Shown here: piece by piece, positions 9,262 through 18,830 of the stretch
Layout of the letters: the number at the start of each line of letters is the position of its first letter
How positions within the stretch are numbered: position 1 is the first letter of the stretch
Source: Sphingobium sp. EM0848
GTDB taxonomy: Bacteria; Pseudomonadota; Alphaproteobacteria; Sphingomonadales; Sphingomonadaceae
Assembly (NCBI RefSeq): GCF_013375555.1
Contig: NZ_JABXWB010000001.1
Coordinates: 3,119,501 to 3,183,500 of the forward strand
DNA: 64,000 bases
Direction: 5' to 3'
Position numbers and translations under genes: made by a program
The notes under the pieces: generated by a model
The model's database searches: none
Told to the model about the DNA's origin: nothing
The model's input: only the letters and a program-made list of their open reading frames with translations

Positions 9262-10218
9262 CTATGCTGCTGCGAGGATCAGCGAAAACAGCCCGTCCGC
9301 ATCGGTCCATTCCCGCAACGGTTCCCATCCGCCCGCGCGCAGCAGCAACCTTTCGTCGCGCGTGCCATATTTATGGCTGCTTTCGGTATGGATCGTCTCA
9401 CCCGCCGCCATGCGGAAACATTGGCCCGCGACGTGGAAATGCAGCGGCCGAACCGCCTCCAGATGCATTTCAATCCGCGCCTTTTCGTCATTCCAGACTG
9501 CGCGATGGGCAAAGCCGTCGATCGGCATGTCGCCCTCCAGCTCGCGGTTGATGCGTGTGATCAGGTTCAGATTGAACGCTGCGGTCACTCCCGCCGCATC
9601 GTCATAGGCGGCGATCAGCCGTTCGCGGTCCTTGATCCGGTCCATGCCGATCAGCAGCATCGACCCGTCGCCCAGCAGCCGGTGCATCGCCCGCAACAGA
9701 TCGACGGCGGCCTCCGGCTCCAAATTGCCGATGGTCGATCCGGGGAAGAAGCCCAGCCGGGGCAGTCCGTCCACGGCGGCGGGCAGGGACAGATCGCGGT
9801 TGAAGTCCCCGACGACTGGCAGCACCGGCAACCCCGGAAAGGCCGAAGCCAGATCACTGCTGCTGGCGTGGAGAAATTCGCCGCTGATGTCGATCGGCAC
9901 ATAGGCTTCCGGATCGATGGCGCGCAGCAGATGCGGCGTCTTGCGCGCACTGCCCGCGCCGAATTCGACCACCGCGCGTCCCGATCCCACCATGGCGGCG
10001 AAATCGTGCCCATGTTTTTCCAGCAAGGCGGTTTCCGTCCGCGTCGGATAATATTCGGGCAGGTCGGTGATCGCCTCGAACAGTTCCGATCCGCGGCGGT
10101 CGTAGAACCAGATGGGCGGCGTCGCCTTGGGCTCGCGGGACAGGCCTTCGACTATGTCGCGTCGGAAGGCCGGATCGGGCGCGCGCAGCGGCAGCGTGGC
10201 GTCCTCGGTCAGCAGCAT
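9262..10218 (-). CDS. egtD: L-histidine N(alpha)-methyltransferase EgtD
   Basis: This 318-residue enzyme transfers three methyl groups from SAM to histidine to make hercynine, the first step of ergothioneine synthesis. It has the EgtD-type SAM motif EFGAGSARKT, FYDRRGSELFEAIT and LPEYYPTRTE near the N-terminus, and the PGSTIGNLEP region. The ATG at 10218 lies five bases after the egtB stop. The pair egtB-egtD without egtA, egtC or egtE is a common proteobacterial arrangement. Confidence 0.93.
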   Translation of the reverse strand: MLLTEDATLPLRAPDPAFRRDIVEGLSREPKATPPIWFYDRRGSELFEAITDLPEYYPTRTETALLEKHGHDFAAMVGSGRAVVEFGAGSARKTPHLLRAIDPEAYVPIDISGEFLHASSSDLASAFPGLPVLPVVGDFNRDLSLPAAVDGLPRLGFFPGSTIGNLEPEAAVDLLRAMHRLLGDGSMLLIGMDRIKDRERLIAAYDDAAGVTAAFNLNLITRINRELEGDMPIDGFAHRAVWNDEKARIEMHLEAVRPLHFHVAGQCFRMAAGETIHTESSHKYGTRDERLLLRAGGWEPLREWTDADGLFSLILAAA

Positions 10219-10222
10219 CGCC

Positions 10223-11491
10223 TTATAAATCCTTTGCCAGCCGCAGCCCGGTGAACTGCCAGCGTTGATGGGGATAGAAGAAATTGCGATAGCTTGCCCG
10301 GACATGGCCGCGCGGGGTGGCGCAACTGCCGCCCTTCAGCACGAACTGGCCGGACATGAACTTGCCATTATATTCGCCGACGGCCCCTTCGGCGGCGCGA
10401 AAGCCGGGATGCGGGCGATAGGCGCTGCCGGTCCATTCCCAGACATCGCCGAACATCTGCGTCAGGTCCGATCCATCCTCCGCCGCGCGGGCGCGCGGGC
10501 AGGCCGGGCCGTCGAGCTGGTTGCCGCTGGTGGATGCGACATTGAGCGCCGCGCTTTCCCATTCCGCCTCGGTCGGCAGGCGAAAGCCCGCCCAACTGGC
10601 ATAGGCATCGGCTTCGTAGAGGCTGACATGCGTCACCGGGGCGGCGGGATTGACCGGCTTGCGCCCATCCAGTCCGTATCGGGTCCAGCCCTGCTCATGG
10701 CGCTTCCAGTAAAGCGGCGCCTCGATCCGTTCGGCCTGCACCCATGCCCATCCGTCCGACAGCCAGTGGGCGGCGTGCGCATAGCCGCCATCCTCGATAA
10801 AGGCGATCCATTCGCCATTGGTTATCGGACGATGCGCCAGCGCATGGGGGCGCAGCACCGTCTTGTGCCGCGGCCCTTCGCAATCGAAGGCGAAATCGCC
10901 CTTTCCATCGTCGCCGATCTCGACCAGTCCCTGCCGTCCCTCGATCCAGTGGAGCGGGCCGGGCACCGGCGCGGGCAGGGCGTTGGGCGCGTCGAACAGC
11001 GCCGGTTCCAGCGGATTGAGCGAGAAAAGATGCTGGATGTCGGTCAGCAGCAATTCCTGATGTTGCTGCTCATGCTGCAGGCCCAGCAGCACCAGCGCCT
11101 GAACCTCCGGCATCAGCATCGGCAGGGCGGTGATCAGCGCCTTGTCGACATGGGCGCGATAGGCGCGGATGTCCTTCAGGCTCGGGCGCGTCAGCAGTCC
11201 CCGCATGGGCCGGGCATGGCGCGGCCCTTCGGCCTCATAATAGCTGTTGAAGAGGAAGGCGTAGCGCGGATCGAACGGCTTGTATCCCGCGACATGATCA
11301 CGCAGCACAAAGGTTTCGAAGAACCAGCTGACATGGGCCAGATGCCATTTGGCCGGAGACGCGTCGGGCATGGACTGCACCGTCGCATCGGCGTCGGACA
11401 GGGGCGCGGTCAGCGCCTCGCTCAGCGCCCGGACCTCCCGATAGCGGGTGATCAGGTCGATCTGGCTGGGTGCGGTTCGGCTTCTGGCCAT
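10223..11491 (-). CDS. egtB: Ergothioneine biosynthesis sulfoxide synthase EgtB
   Basis: This 422-residue non-heme iron enzyme joins hercynine to a thiol (cysteine or gamma-glutamylcysteine) as a sulfoxide. An N-terminal DinB-like domain carries the predicted iron ligands in KWHLAHVSWFFETF and HEQQHQE. A C-terminal formylglycine-generating-enzyme-like domain contains LPTEAEWE, FGDVWEWT and FVLKGGSCATP. It lies first in a minus-strand operon with egtD and a FUSC permease. Which thiol donor is used cannot be read with certainty. Product and family assignment are firm. Confidence 0.94.
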   Translation of the reverse strand: MARSRTAPSQIDLITRYREVRALSEALTAPLSDADATVQSMPDASPAKWHLAHVSWFFETFVLRDHVAGYKPFDPRYAFLFNSYYEAEGPRHARPMRGLLTRPSLKDIRAYRAHVDKALITALPMLMPEVQALVLLGLQHEQQHQELLLTDIQHLFSLNPLEPALFDAPNALPAPVPGPLHWIEGRQGLVEIGDDGKGDFAFDCEGPRHKTVLRPHALAHRPITNGEWIAFIEDGGYAHAAHWLSDGWAWVQAERIEAPLYWKRHEQGWTRYGLDGRKPVNPAAPVTHVSLYEADAYASWAGFRLPTEAEWESAALNVASTSGNQLDGPACPRARAAEDGSDLTQMFGDVWEWTGSAYRPHPGFRAAEGAVGEYNGKFMSGQFVLKGGSCATPRGHVRASYRNFFYPHQRWQFTGLRLAKDL

Positions 11492-11548
11492 CCATGCCCC
11501 TTCGATACGGTTTATCCGCTCTCGTCAACCAAGCGCATGAAGGGGACC

Positions 11549-12430
11549 TTATGTTCCGAAAGCCATGCCGGAGGGCCGTTCCGCGCGCTGAATCTGGTCC
11601 CGGCCCGACTGCTTGGCCCGATACAGCGCTTCGTCGGCCCGGCTGAGCGCCGCCATGACCGGGTCGCCGCGCCAGGTGCACAGCCCTGCGGAAAAGCTGA
11701 TCGGTTCGCCATTCACCTGGCCGATGGGTTCCTGCCGCATCCGGTCGGCAATGCGGGCGAGCGACCAGCTGGCTTCATCCTCGATCGCGTCCTGATAGAA
11801 GATGACGAATTCCTCGCCACCCCAGCGGCCGATCACGTCGATGCGGCGGGTCTGCGACGACAGGCGGGCGGCGAAGTCGCCCAGCACCCGGTCGCCCACG
11901 TCATGGCCGAGCTGGTCGTTGACCTGTTTGAAATGATCGATGTCGATGATCGCGATGCAACCCCGGCGGCGAGCCGGGGGCAGGGCGTCGAGCTGTGCCA
12001 GGAAGCCGCGTCGGTTGGCGATGCCGGTCAGCGGGTCCTCATGCGCGGCGATGTTGAGTTCGTCGATCTGCTCGCGGGTGGCGGTTGCGGCGCGGCGGAC
12101 GCCCGCGAACAGGCGGGAGATGATGTCCCCGACTTCCGGCAAGGTCGGCGTATCGCCGCGTTCCCGGCTCGGCACGTCGCCCTCATGCAGCGCATCGGCC
12201 AGCGCGTGGATGGGGTTCAGCAGCGCGCCGATGCCGATCAGCGCGCCGACGGCGCCCGCCAGGGTGGCCAGGGTCAGGATGACGAACTCGGCCCAGGCAA
12301 TCCGTCCCGTCGCCGCGCCCCAGCCGATATAGCCGAGCAGAGGCAGATGGGTGGTGACGAAGCAGAGCGCGAAGAGACGAACCCGCAGGGATCGCGGAAA
12401 GATGAAGGAAGTCGCGAGGTAGAACTGCAT
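11549..12430 (-). CDS. Membrane diguanylate cyclase (GGEEF)
   Basis: This 293-residue protein has two membrane helices at about residues 20-75, a short linker and a C-terminal GGDEF domain. The catalytic signature is RWGGEEF, and RRID placed five residues before it provides an RxxD inhibitory site, so both cyclic di-GMP synthesis and product feedback are expected. The substrate-binding motif DPLTGIANRRGF is present. No extracytoplasmic sensor domain is visible beyond the short membrane part. Its output may act on the PilZ proteins of this window, which is inference. Confidence 0.92.
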   Translation of the reverse strand: MQFYLATSFIFPRSLRVRLFALCFVTTHLPLLGYIGWGAATGRIAWAEFVILTLATLAGAVGALIGIGALLNPIHALADALHEGDVPSRERGDTPTLPEVGDIISRLFAGVRRAATATREQIDELNIAAHEDPLTGIANRRGFLAQLDALPPARRRGCIAIIDIDHFKQVNDQLGHDVGDRVLGDFAARLSSQTRRIDVIGRWGGEEFVIFYQDAIEDEASWSLARIADRMRQEPIGQVNGEPISFSAGLCTWRGDPVMAALSRADEALYRAKQSGRDQIQRAERPSGMAFGT

Positions 12431-12433
12431 CCC

Positions 12434-12460
12434 TGAGGCCCGTTGTTGAAAACGGGCTCA
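12434..12460 (-). promoter_or_regulatory. Hairpin in the leader of the diguanylate cyclase gene
   Basis: The palindrome GCCCGTT-GTTGAA-AACGGGC lies directly upstream of the ATG at 12430, close to the expected ribosome binding region. In the minus-strand transcript a 7-pair stem could hinder ribosome access. Its regulatory role is only a suggestion. Confidence 0.3.
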
Positions 12461-12585
12461 AAATTGGGGCGAGGCGTAAATCGGCGATGAAGGAACAGGG
12501 TTAACGGGCGCCCTGTGGACGAGCCGTGCGGCGGGAGAGTCGAGCCGTGGCACAGCCGACGACTCGAAAATAGGCGATCCAAAGG

Positions 12586-13155
12586 CTATCGCGAGGCGCC
12601 CGGGACCCATTTGACGTCGCTGGCGCCATTGCCGTTGAGGTGCCGCGCCATCACGAACAGCAGGTCGGACAGGCGGTTGAGATAGGCGAGCGCCTGAGGA
12701 TTGAGCGCCACTTCGGTCGCGGCTGCGGTGGCGGCGCGTTCGGCGCGGCGCGTGACTGCGCGGGCCAGATGCACGGCGGCAGCAGCAGGCGATCCGCCCG
12801 GCAGGATGAAACTGTCCAGCGGCGCGAGGTCGGCGTTCATCGCGTCGATCTGCTCCTCCAGACGCTTGACCTGCGAGGCGACGATGCGCAGCGCCCAGGG
12901 TTCGTCCGCGCCCTCGGGAACGGGCGTGGCGAGGTCGGCGCCCAGATCGAACAAATCATTCTGGATGGTGGTCAGCCATGCGGTTTCGGGGGCGTCGCCG
13001 ATCGCTACGATGGCGAGGCCGATGCTGCTGTTCGCTTCATCCACATCGCCCACGGCCTGCATGCGCGGCGCATGTTTGGGCAGGCGCGATCCGTCGACAA
13101 GGCCGGTGGTGCCCGCATCGCCGGTGCGGGTATAGATTTTGTTGAGCTTGACCAT
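12586..13155 (-). CDS. pduO: Cob(I)alamin adenosyltransferase, PduO type
   Basis: This 189-residue enzyme transfers the adenosyl group of ATP to cob(I)alamin to form coenzyme B12. PduO-family motifs are clear: KIYTRTGDAGTTGL at the N-terminus, VGDVDEANSSIGLA, and FILPGGSPAAAAVHLAR followed by AVTRRAER. Length matches the family. It starts just below the HIG1-like gene (4-base gap) on the same strand. No other cobalamin genes are present, which is normal because the PduO type often stands apart. The symbols mmaB or cobO-like are sometimes used. Confidence 0.93.
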   Translation of the reverse strand: MVKLNKIYTRTGDAGTTGLVDGSRLPKHAPRMQAVGDVDEANSSIGLAIVAIGDAPETAWLTTIQNDLFDLGADLATPVPEGADEPWALRIVASQVKRLEEQIDAMNADLAPLDSFILPGGSPAAAAVHLARAVTRRAERAATAAATEVALNPQALAYLNRLSDLLFVMARHLNGNGASDVKWVPGASR

Positions 13156-13158
13156 GGG

Positions 13159-13392
13159 TTAGCCGTTACCCTTCATCAGCAGCAGGATGGCGACGATGAT
13201 CACCGCCACCGCCTGGAACAGGATGCGGTTCATCATCATCCGGTTCTGCTTCAGGCTGGACGGGCTGGGGCCGCCCTCAGGCGAGTTCAGCTGTTCCTTG
13301 GTCGCCTGCATGAAGGCGATGATGCCCCGGATCAGCGCGACGAGGGTGGCGCCCATGGCCAGGATCAGGGCGATGACAAGCACGATATTCAT
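13159..13392 (-). CDS. HIG1-like twin transmembrane protein
   Basis: This 77-residue protein has one hydrophobic helix at residues 3-27 and another at 55-74, joined by a polar loop containing SPEGGPSPSS. The second part, LKQNRMMMNRILFQAVAV, resembles the HIG1/twin-TM motif of small alphaproteobacterial membrane proteins, some linked to cytochrome oxidase. The function here is unknown. It lies between gluQ (9-base gap) and pduO (3-base gap) on the same strand, so the three are probably one operon. Confidence 0.75.
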   Translation of the reverse strand: MNIVLVIALILAMGATLVALIRGIIAFMQATKEQLNSPEGGPSPSSLKQNRMMMNRILFQAVAVIIVAILLLMKGNG

Positions 13393-13401
13393 GCGGTGAA
13401 T

Positions 13402-14298
13402 CTATGCGCTTGCCAGCGAAATGCCAATCGGAAAGCGCGCATGGCGCAGGTCGTCGGCCAGCCGCTGGGGATCGGCGCCCTGCGCCCGCAGATCGGCGAG
13501 CGCGATCGACCCGTCACGCTTGGCGAGCCGCCTGCCGTCCGGCCCGACCAGCAACGGATGGTGGATGTAGATGGGGGAGGGGAGGTCCAGCAGCGCCTGG
13601 ATCAGCCGGTGAATGTCGGTTGCCGCCCTTAGATCCTCGCCCCGCAGCACATGGCTGACACCCATCGCCGCATCGTCCAGCGTGCAGGACAGGTGGTAAC
13701 TGGCCGGCGCATCCTTGCGGGCGAGGACGACGTCGCCGGCCATAAGGGGGCTGGCATCGACCCACTCCGTTTGCCCGGAGCGCAGGGAGGAGGCACGCCA
13801 GCGCAAGGCTCCGGCCCGGTCGACCGCCCGCGCCATGTCGATCCGCCAGGCATGGGTCTCCCCCGCCGCGATCCGTCGTGCCCGGTCCGCTTCCGTCAGT
13901 CCCCGGCACGTCCCCGGATAGACCGGCCCTTCGGGTCCATGCGGCGCGCTGGCGCTGGCCGCTATATCGGCGCGGGTGCAGAAGCAGGGATAGAGCAGTC
14001 CCATGTCCTTGAGCCGCGCCAGCGCCGCGTCATAGTGCGCCAGCCGCGCCGACTGGAAGACGATCTCGCCATCCCATTCGACGCCGATCCAGCGCAAATC
14101 CTCCACGATCCCCGCGACATGCTCGGGCCGACTGCGCGTGCCGTCAATATCCTCAATCCGCAGGCGAAAGGCGCCGCCATCGGCGCGGGCGAAGTCCATG
14201 GCCAGCAATGCCGACCAACCATGACCGATATGCAACCTACCTGTGGGGCTTGGCGCGAAGCGAGTTACCATATGCTGTGGTTCGTGCGATTGAATCAT
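13402..14298 (-). CDS. gluQ: Glutamyl-Q tRNA(Asp) synthetase
   Basis: This 298-residue enzyme is a truncated paralogue of glutamyl-tRNA synthetase that lacks the anticodon-binding part and attaches glutamate to queuosine in tRNA-Asp. The class I HIGH motif appears as HIGHGWSAL after TRFAPSPTG, the KMSKS equivalent is LAKRDGS, and cysteines in YPCFCTRAD and YPGTC can bind zinc. I kept the ATG at 14298, which has AAGGG six bases upstream; an ATG at 14271 (MVTRFAPSP) is the alternative. Confidence 0.92.
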   Translation of the reverse strand: MIQSHEPQHMVTRFAPSPTGRLHIGHGWSALLAMDFARADGGAFRLRIEDIDGTRSRPEHVAGIVEDLRWIGVEWDGEIVFQSARLAHYDAALARLKDMGLLYPCFCTRADIAASASAPHGPEGPVYPGTCRGLTEADRARRIAAGETHAWRIDMARAVDRAGALRWRASSLRSGQTEWVDASPLMAGDVVLARKDAPASYHLSCTLDDAAMGVSHVLRGEDLRAATDIHRLIQALLDLPSPIYIHHPLLVGPDGRRLAKRDGSIALADLRAQGADPQRLADDLRHARFPIGISLASA

Positions 14299-14395
14299 AC
14301 AGGCCCTTGACGGGGTGGGGTGGTTAATGCTGTCATGCTCCCGTCACGTTTCTGGTCGATCAGAGCGGCGGCAATTGGGGGTTGAAGGGTAATAT

Positions 14396-14963
14396 ATGTA
14401 CCATCCCGACCTGATACGACATCCGGAAAACTGTCCGGCCTTGGTCCTGAACGCGGACTACACGCCGCTAAGCTATTATCCGCTGAGCCTCTGGCCCTGG
14501 CAAACCGCCATCAAGGCGGTTTTTTTTGGAACGGGTGGACATTGTCTCCAGCTATGAGCGGGAGGTGCACAGCCCCAGCCTGCAGATGAAGATCCCCTCT
14601 GTGATCGCGCTCAAGCAATATGTGAAGCCGTCCGAACATCCTGCCTTCACCCGGTTCAACCTGTTCCTGCGCGACAAATTCGTTTGCCAATATTGCGGAT
14701 CGCCCAACGACCTGACCTTCGACCATGTGATCCCGCGCCGGGCCGGCGGCCGCACGACATGGGAAAATGTCGCGACGGCCTGTTCGCCCTGCAATCTCAA
14801 GAAAGGCGGACGCACGCCCAAGGAAGCGCATATGCAGCTGCATGTGACGCCGATCCGCCCGACCAGCTGGCAGTTACAGGAACATGGGCGCGCCTTCCCG
14901 CCCAATTATCTGCATGAAAGCTGGCACGACTGGCTCTATTGGGATGTCGAACTGCTCGCCTGA
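14396..14963 (+). CDS. HNH endonuclease family gene with apparent frameshift
   Basis: Translation from the ATG at 14396 gives MYHPDLIRHPENCPALVLNA and runs to ...TAIKAVFFGTGG before stopping at 14555-14557. The next frame from 14526 (LERVDIVSSYEREVHS) continues to 14963 and carries the HNH motif: CQYCG, LTFDHVIPRRAGG, NVATACSPCNLKKG. Together they make one roughly 188-residue protein; the join falls in a run of eight T (14520-14527), and seven T would restore one frame (AVFLERVD). The cause could be a genuine indel, a sequencing error or transcriptional slippage. The HNH part alone might be made from the TTG at 14526. The role of this family is unknown. Confidence 0.75.
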
Positions 14964-15081
14964 CGATAGGCGAATATTCCGCCCGGTCGGGCCTGCAAAG
15001 CGCGATTTTATGCGCTCCGGTGCCCAAAAAATCCCACTTTTCGGCTCCGCTTGAACGAAATCTCGACCTATCGTCTGGGTT

Positions 15082-15825
15082 TCAATTCAGCGTCGGCAGC
15101 CAGTCCAGATCCATGTCCTTGTGCCGGTTGGTATAATGGCCGATCTCCTCCAGCCGCGCCATGTCGCGCAGCGTGATGCGCCCATTGGCCCGGCTGATGA
15201 GGCTTTCCTGTTCCATTTGCCGGATCATCCGGTTCACATGGACGGAGGTGAGGCCGATGGCGTCGCCAATCTCCTCCTGCGTCAGCTTCAGGTCGAAACT
15301 GTCGGTGATGCTGTCGTCCGTCACCCGCAGGCGATCGAAAATATCGAGCAGGAAGGACGCGACCCGGGCCTTGGCTGATGTCCGTCCCAATGACGCGAGC
15401 CGGTCGGTAAGCGCGACGCGCTCCGCATTGGACAGCAGGAACAGCAATGCCGCGACGCGAGGAAATTCTTCCAGCAGGCGGCGCAGCGCATGTTTGTCGA
15501 ACGGGCAGATGATCGCGTCCGACAGGGCCACCAGCGATTCCGGGGCCTTGCTGTAGATCGTGCTGGCCGATCCGATGAAATCGCCGGGGAAATAGACGCG
15601 CAATATCTGTCGGCTGCCGTCGGGCAGGATGACGAAGCTCATCACCCGTCCTTCGCGCAGTACAAACAGCTCAGTCACCGTGTCATTGACGCGCTGGATC
15701 ATCGCGCCGCGCTTTACCTTGCGCGGATTTTCTTCCAGTCGTGCAAGCGCCGTCTTTTCCGCATCGGACAGGGGCACATGCTTCGCCAGCCTCTCCGCGA
15801 AACAACTTGTTGCCACCAAAAACAC
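15082..15825 (-). CDS. Crp/Fnr family transcriptional regulator
   Basis: This is a roughly 247-residue regulator with an N-terminal cyclic-nucleotide-binding-like barrel (RVYFPGDFIGSAS) and a C-terminal winged helix-turn-helix (LTQEEIGDAIGLTSVHVNRMIRQM). No Fnr-type iron-sulfur cysteine cluster is visible, so it is more likely a Crp-like or orphan member. Two GTG starts are possible: 15825 as listed, or 15816, which is better spaced from AAGAAGG. It is divergent from murA across about 200 bases. Target genes are unknown. Confidence 0.88.
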   Translation of the reverse strand: MFLVATSCFAERLAKHVPLSDAEKTALARLEENPRKVKRGAMIQRVNDTVTELFVLREGRVMSFVILPDGSRQILRVYFPGDFIGSASTIYSKAPESLVALSDAIICPFDKHALRRLLEEFPRVAALLFLLSNAERVALTDRLASLGRTSAKARVASFLLDIFDRLRVTDDSITDSFDLKLTQEEIGDAIGLTSVHVNRMIRQMEQESLISRANGRITLRDMARLEEIGHYTNRHKDMDLDWLPTLN

Positions 15826-16030
15826 CTTCTTATTTGCATTGTTATTACGATGGCAAAACGCCCCACGCGTCTTTTGGCTGCATTTCCGTTGCTTGCACTA
15901 AACTCGATCAATAATGGGCGGGGGAATGAATAAATGTTTCAGCCGAGCGCGATGACATGACCGATTTTCCTGCCCTCCCGTCCTTTCAGCGACCTTGCGA
16001 AAAACGCAATTAAAGGTAAGAACCCAGTCG

Positions 16031-17314
16031 ATGGACCGCATTCATATACGCGGCGGCAACGCGCTCAACGGCCGCCTTCCCATCTCCGGCGCAAAGAACG
16101 CCGCTCTCACATTGCTGCCTTGCGCGCTCTTGACCGATGAGCCGGTGACGCTGCGCAACCTGCCGCGTCTGGCGGATGTCGACAGCTTTGGCCATCTGCT
16201 CAACCAGCTCGGCGTCTCTACCATGATAGAGGGCGCGCGGCCGGAGGATTTCGGCCGGGTCATGACGTTGCGCGCGGGGCGTGTGACCTCGACCGAAGCG
16301 CCCTATGATATTGTGCGCAAGATGCGCGCATCCATCCTGGTGTTGGGACCGCTGCTCGCCCGCGCGGGGGAGGCGAGGGTGTCGCTGCCCGGCGGCTGCG
16401 CCATTGGCAATCGCCCGATCGACCTGCATCTGAAAGCGCTGGAAGCCTTTGGCGCGAAAATCGAGATCAACGCCGGTTATGTTCGCGCCAGCGCGCCCGA
16501 TGGCGGTCTGCCCGGCGGCATCTATACCTTCCCGGTGGTGTCGGTCGGTGCGACCGAGAACGCCGTCATGGCGGCGGTGATGGCCAATGGCACCTGCATT
16601 CTGGAAAATGCGGCGCGCGAACCGGAGATCGTTGATCTCTGCAACCTGCTGATCGCCATGGGCGCCGAGATTGAGGGCGTCGGGATCGACAAGCTCACCA
16701 TCCACGGCAAGCCCCGGCTGCATGGCGCGACCTATAGCGTGATGCCCGACCGGATCGAGGCAGGCAGCTATGCCTGCGCGGCCGCCATCACCGGCGGCTC
16801 GCTGGAACTGGCGGGCGCCTGCGCCGACGACATGCACGCCATCCTTGCCGCGCTGCGCGATGCGGGCGTTCATGTCGAGGAACTGAAGGACGGCATCAAG
16901 GTGTCGTCGGACGGCAAGCTGAAGCCGCTCACCATCTCGACCGCGCCTTTCCCGGCTTTCCCGACCGACATGCAGGCGCAGTTCATGGCGATGCTGACCA
17001 AGGCGGACGGGGCGTCGGTGCTGACCGAAACGATCTTTGAGAACCGCTACATGCATGTGCCCGAACTGGCGCGCATGGGTGCGGACATCGGTGTGAATGG
17101 CCGCACGGCGGTCGTGCGCGGGGTCGACCGGCTGGTCGGCGCGCCGGTCATGGCAACGGACCTGCGCGCCTCGATGAGTCTGATCCTCGCCGGCCTCGCC
17201 GCCGAAGGGGAGACCCAGGTCAACCGCGTCTACCATCTTGATCGCGGCTATGAACGGCTGGAGGAAAAACTCTCCGCCGTCGGCGCCGACATAGAGCGTG
17301 TCAGCGATGGCTGA
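16031..17314 (+). CDS. murA: UDP-N-acetylglucosamine 1-carboxyvinyltransferase MurA
   Basis: This 427-residue enzyme catalyses the first committed step of peptidoglycan synthesis, adding enolpyruvate from PEP to UDP-GlcNAc. The N-terminal ISGAKNAAL has the substrate-binding Lys-Asn pair. The loop [16 protein letters not shown] contains the catalytic cysteine targeted by fosfomycin, so the enzyme is of the fosfomycin-sensitive type. I chose the ATG at 16031 (MDRIHIRGG); a TTG at 15995 would add 12 residues not typical of the family. The end overlaps the start of the kinase gene. Confidence 0.96.
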   Translation: MDRIHIRGGNALNGRLPISGAKNAALTLLPCALLTDEPVTLRNLPRLADVDSFGHLLNQLGVSTMIEGARPEDFGRVMTLRAGRVTSTEAPYDIVRKMRASILVLGPLLARAGEARVSLPGGCAIGNRPIDLHLKALEAFGAKIEINAGYVRASAPDGGLPGGIYTFPVVSVGATENAVMAAVMANGTCILENAAREPEIVDLCNLLIAMGAEIEGVGIDKLTIHGKPRLHGATYSVMPDRIEAGSYACAAAITGGSLELAGACADDMHAILAALRDAGVHVEELKDGIKVSSDGKLKPLTISTAPFPAFPTDMQAQFMAMLTKADGASVLTETIFENRYMHVPELARMGADIGVNGRTAVVRGVDRLVGAPVMATDLRASMSLILAGLAAEGETQVNRVYHLDRGYERLEEKLSAVGADIERVSDG

Positions 17315-18830
17315 AGGAAGCCGGCTCGAGGCGGATCGCGCAGCGCTGATTGCGCATTACGATCTCGATGCCGGCGGTTTTGCCACGCTGGACCAGATCA
17401 CGGATTTCGCCGCGGCCCTGTGCGAAGCGCCGATCGCGCTGGTCAGTATCGTCGAGGCGGATCGGCAGCGTTTTCTGGCCCGGACCGGCGTGGATGTGGA
17501 GGAAACGCCCCGCGATCTTTCCTTCTGCGCCCATGCGATGCTGGACGATGCGATCTTCATTGTCCCCGATGCCAGTCTGGACCCGCGATTTGCCGACAAT
17601 GCGCTGGTGACTGGCGCGCCCCGCATTCGTTTTTATGCCGGCGCGCCATTGGTCGACGGCGATGGAATGCCGCTCGGGGCGGTGAGCGTCGTCGATGACA
17701 AGCCGCGCGCGGGCCTGACCGATGTGCAGCGACAAGGTCTGTCGCTACTTGCCCGTCAGGTAATGTTGGAATTGGAAGGCCGCCGCCGTGACCGGGAGAT
17801 GATCACCCGGCAGGCACGGGATGCGCAGGCCGTGGCGGACAGCGACCGCATGTTCCGCACTTTGGCGGACACCATGCCGCAAATGGTCTGGTCGGCCCTG
17901 CCCGACGGCTATAATGATTATTTCAACGCCCGCTGGTATGAATTTACCGGCGTTGCGCAGGGTATCACCGATGGCGAAGGGTGGAGCGCCATGTTCCACC
18001 CGGAGGACCAACCGCTGGCCTGGAAGCGCTGGCGGCATAGCCTGGCAACCGGCGATCCCTATGAAATCGAATATCGAATGCAGCATCATAGCGGCGACTA
18101 TCGCTGGACGCTGGGCCGCGCGCTGCCGATCCGGGATGAGGAAGGGCAGGTGGTTCGCTGGATCGGCACCTGCACCGATATCAATGACCAGATTCTGATG
18201 GTGGAGGAGCGGGAGGTCATCGCGCATGAACTGTCCCATCGGATCAAGAACATCTTTTCGGTGATTTCCGGCCTGATCGGCCTGTCGGCACGCCAGCATC
18301 CGGAAATTCAGGTGGCGGCCGACGATCTGCGCGACCGGATCATGGCGCTTGGCCGCGCCCATGATTTCGTTCGTCCCCACGGGCCCAATTCGCATCCGGA
18401 CCAGGGCGAGGGGCGTCTGTGGGGCATACTCGACCAGATTTTTGCGCCCTATCGCGATTCGGATGGTGCACGCATCCTCTATTCCGGGGAAAATCCGGCG
18501 ATCGACGACCGTTCCGCGACACCGCTGGCGCTGCTGTTCCATGAGTTGGCGACCAATGCCGCCAAATATGGCGCGCTCTCCGAACCCGCCGGTCGCGTGC
18601 ATATGCTGGTGGCGATCGATGGTAGAGAAATCCGCATCGACTGGCGGGAGGAAGGTGGTCCGCCCGCCGTTCCCGCCATGGATCACGGGTTCGGCAGCCG
18701 TCTGATGCAACTCAGTGTCGAACGGCAATTGGGGGGGCGGATGACCCGCGACTGGCGGCCCGAAGGCCTTAGCCTCTGCCTCTGGATTCCAGCTGCATCC
18801 ATGAGCCGCTCGCCGGCAGGAATGGCGTAA
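17307..18830 (+). CDS. GAF-PAS sensor kinase, HWE/HisKA_2 type
   Basis: This is a soluble 507-residue histidine kinase. It starts with a GAF domain (about residues 15-165), then a PAS domain with a PAC tail (about 180-300: [18 protein letters not shown] ... GTCTDIND). The kinase part follows, with phospho-acceptor motif HELSHRIKN and an ATP-binding domain containing [16 protein letters not shown]. This is typical of HWE/HisKA_2 kinases of the alphaproteobacterial general stress or light response. No transmembrane segment is seen. The ATG at 17307 overlaps the murA stop by 8 bases. The 3' end overlaps the opposite-strand response regulator by 62 bases. Confidence 0.9.
   Translation: MAEGSRLEADRAALIAHYDLDAGGFATLDQITDFAAALCEAPIALVSIVEADRQRFLARTGVDVEETPRDLSFCAHAMLDDAIFIVPDASLDPRFADNALVTGAPRIRFYAGAPLVDGDGMPLGAVSVVDDKPRAGLTDVQRQGLSLLARQVMLELEGRRRDREMITRQARDAQAVADSDRMFRTLADTMPQMVWSALPDGYNDYFNARWYEFTGVAQGITDGEGWSAMFHPEDQPLAWKRWRHSLATGDPYEIEYRMQHHSGDYRWTLGRALPIRDEEGQVVRWIGTCTDINDQILMVEEREVIAHELSHRIKNIFSVISGLIGLSARQHPEIQVAADDLRDRIMALGRAHDFVRPHGPNSHPDQGEGRLWGILDQIFAPYRDSDGARILYSGENPAIDDRSATPLALLFHELATNAAKYGALSEPAGRVHMLVAIDGREIRIDWREEGGPPAVPAMDHGFGSRLMQLSVERQLGGRMTRDWRPEGLSLCLWIPAASMSRSPAGMA

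Noticed and set aside
10265..12436. 723-codon plus-strand frame opposite egtB and the GGEEF gene
   Set aside because: Both opposite-strand genes have clear family motifs; this frame has none and is a mirror frame.
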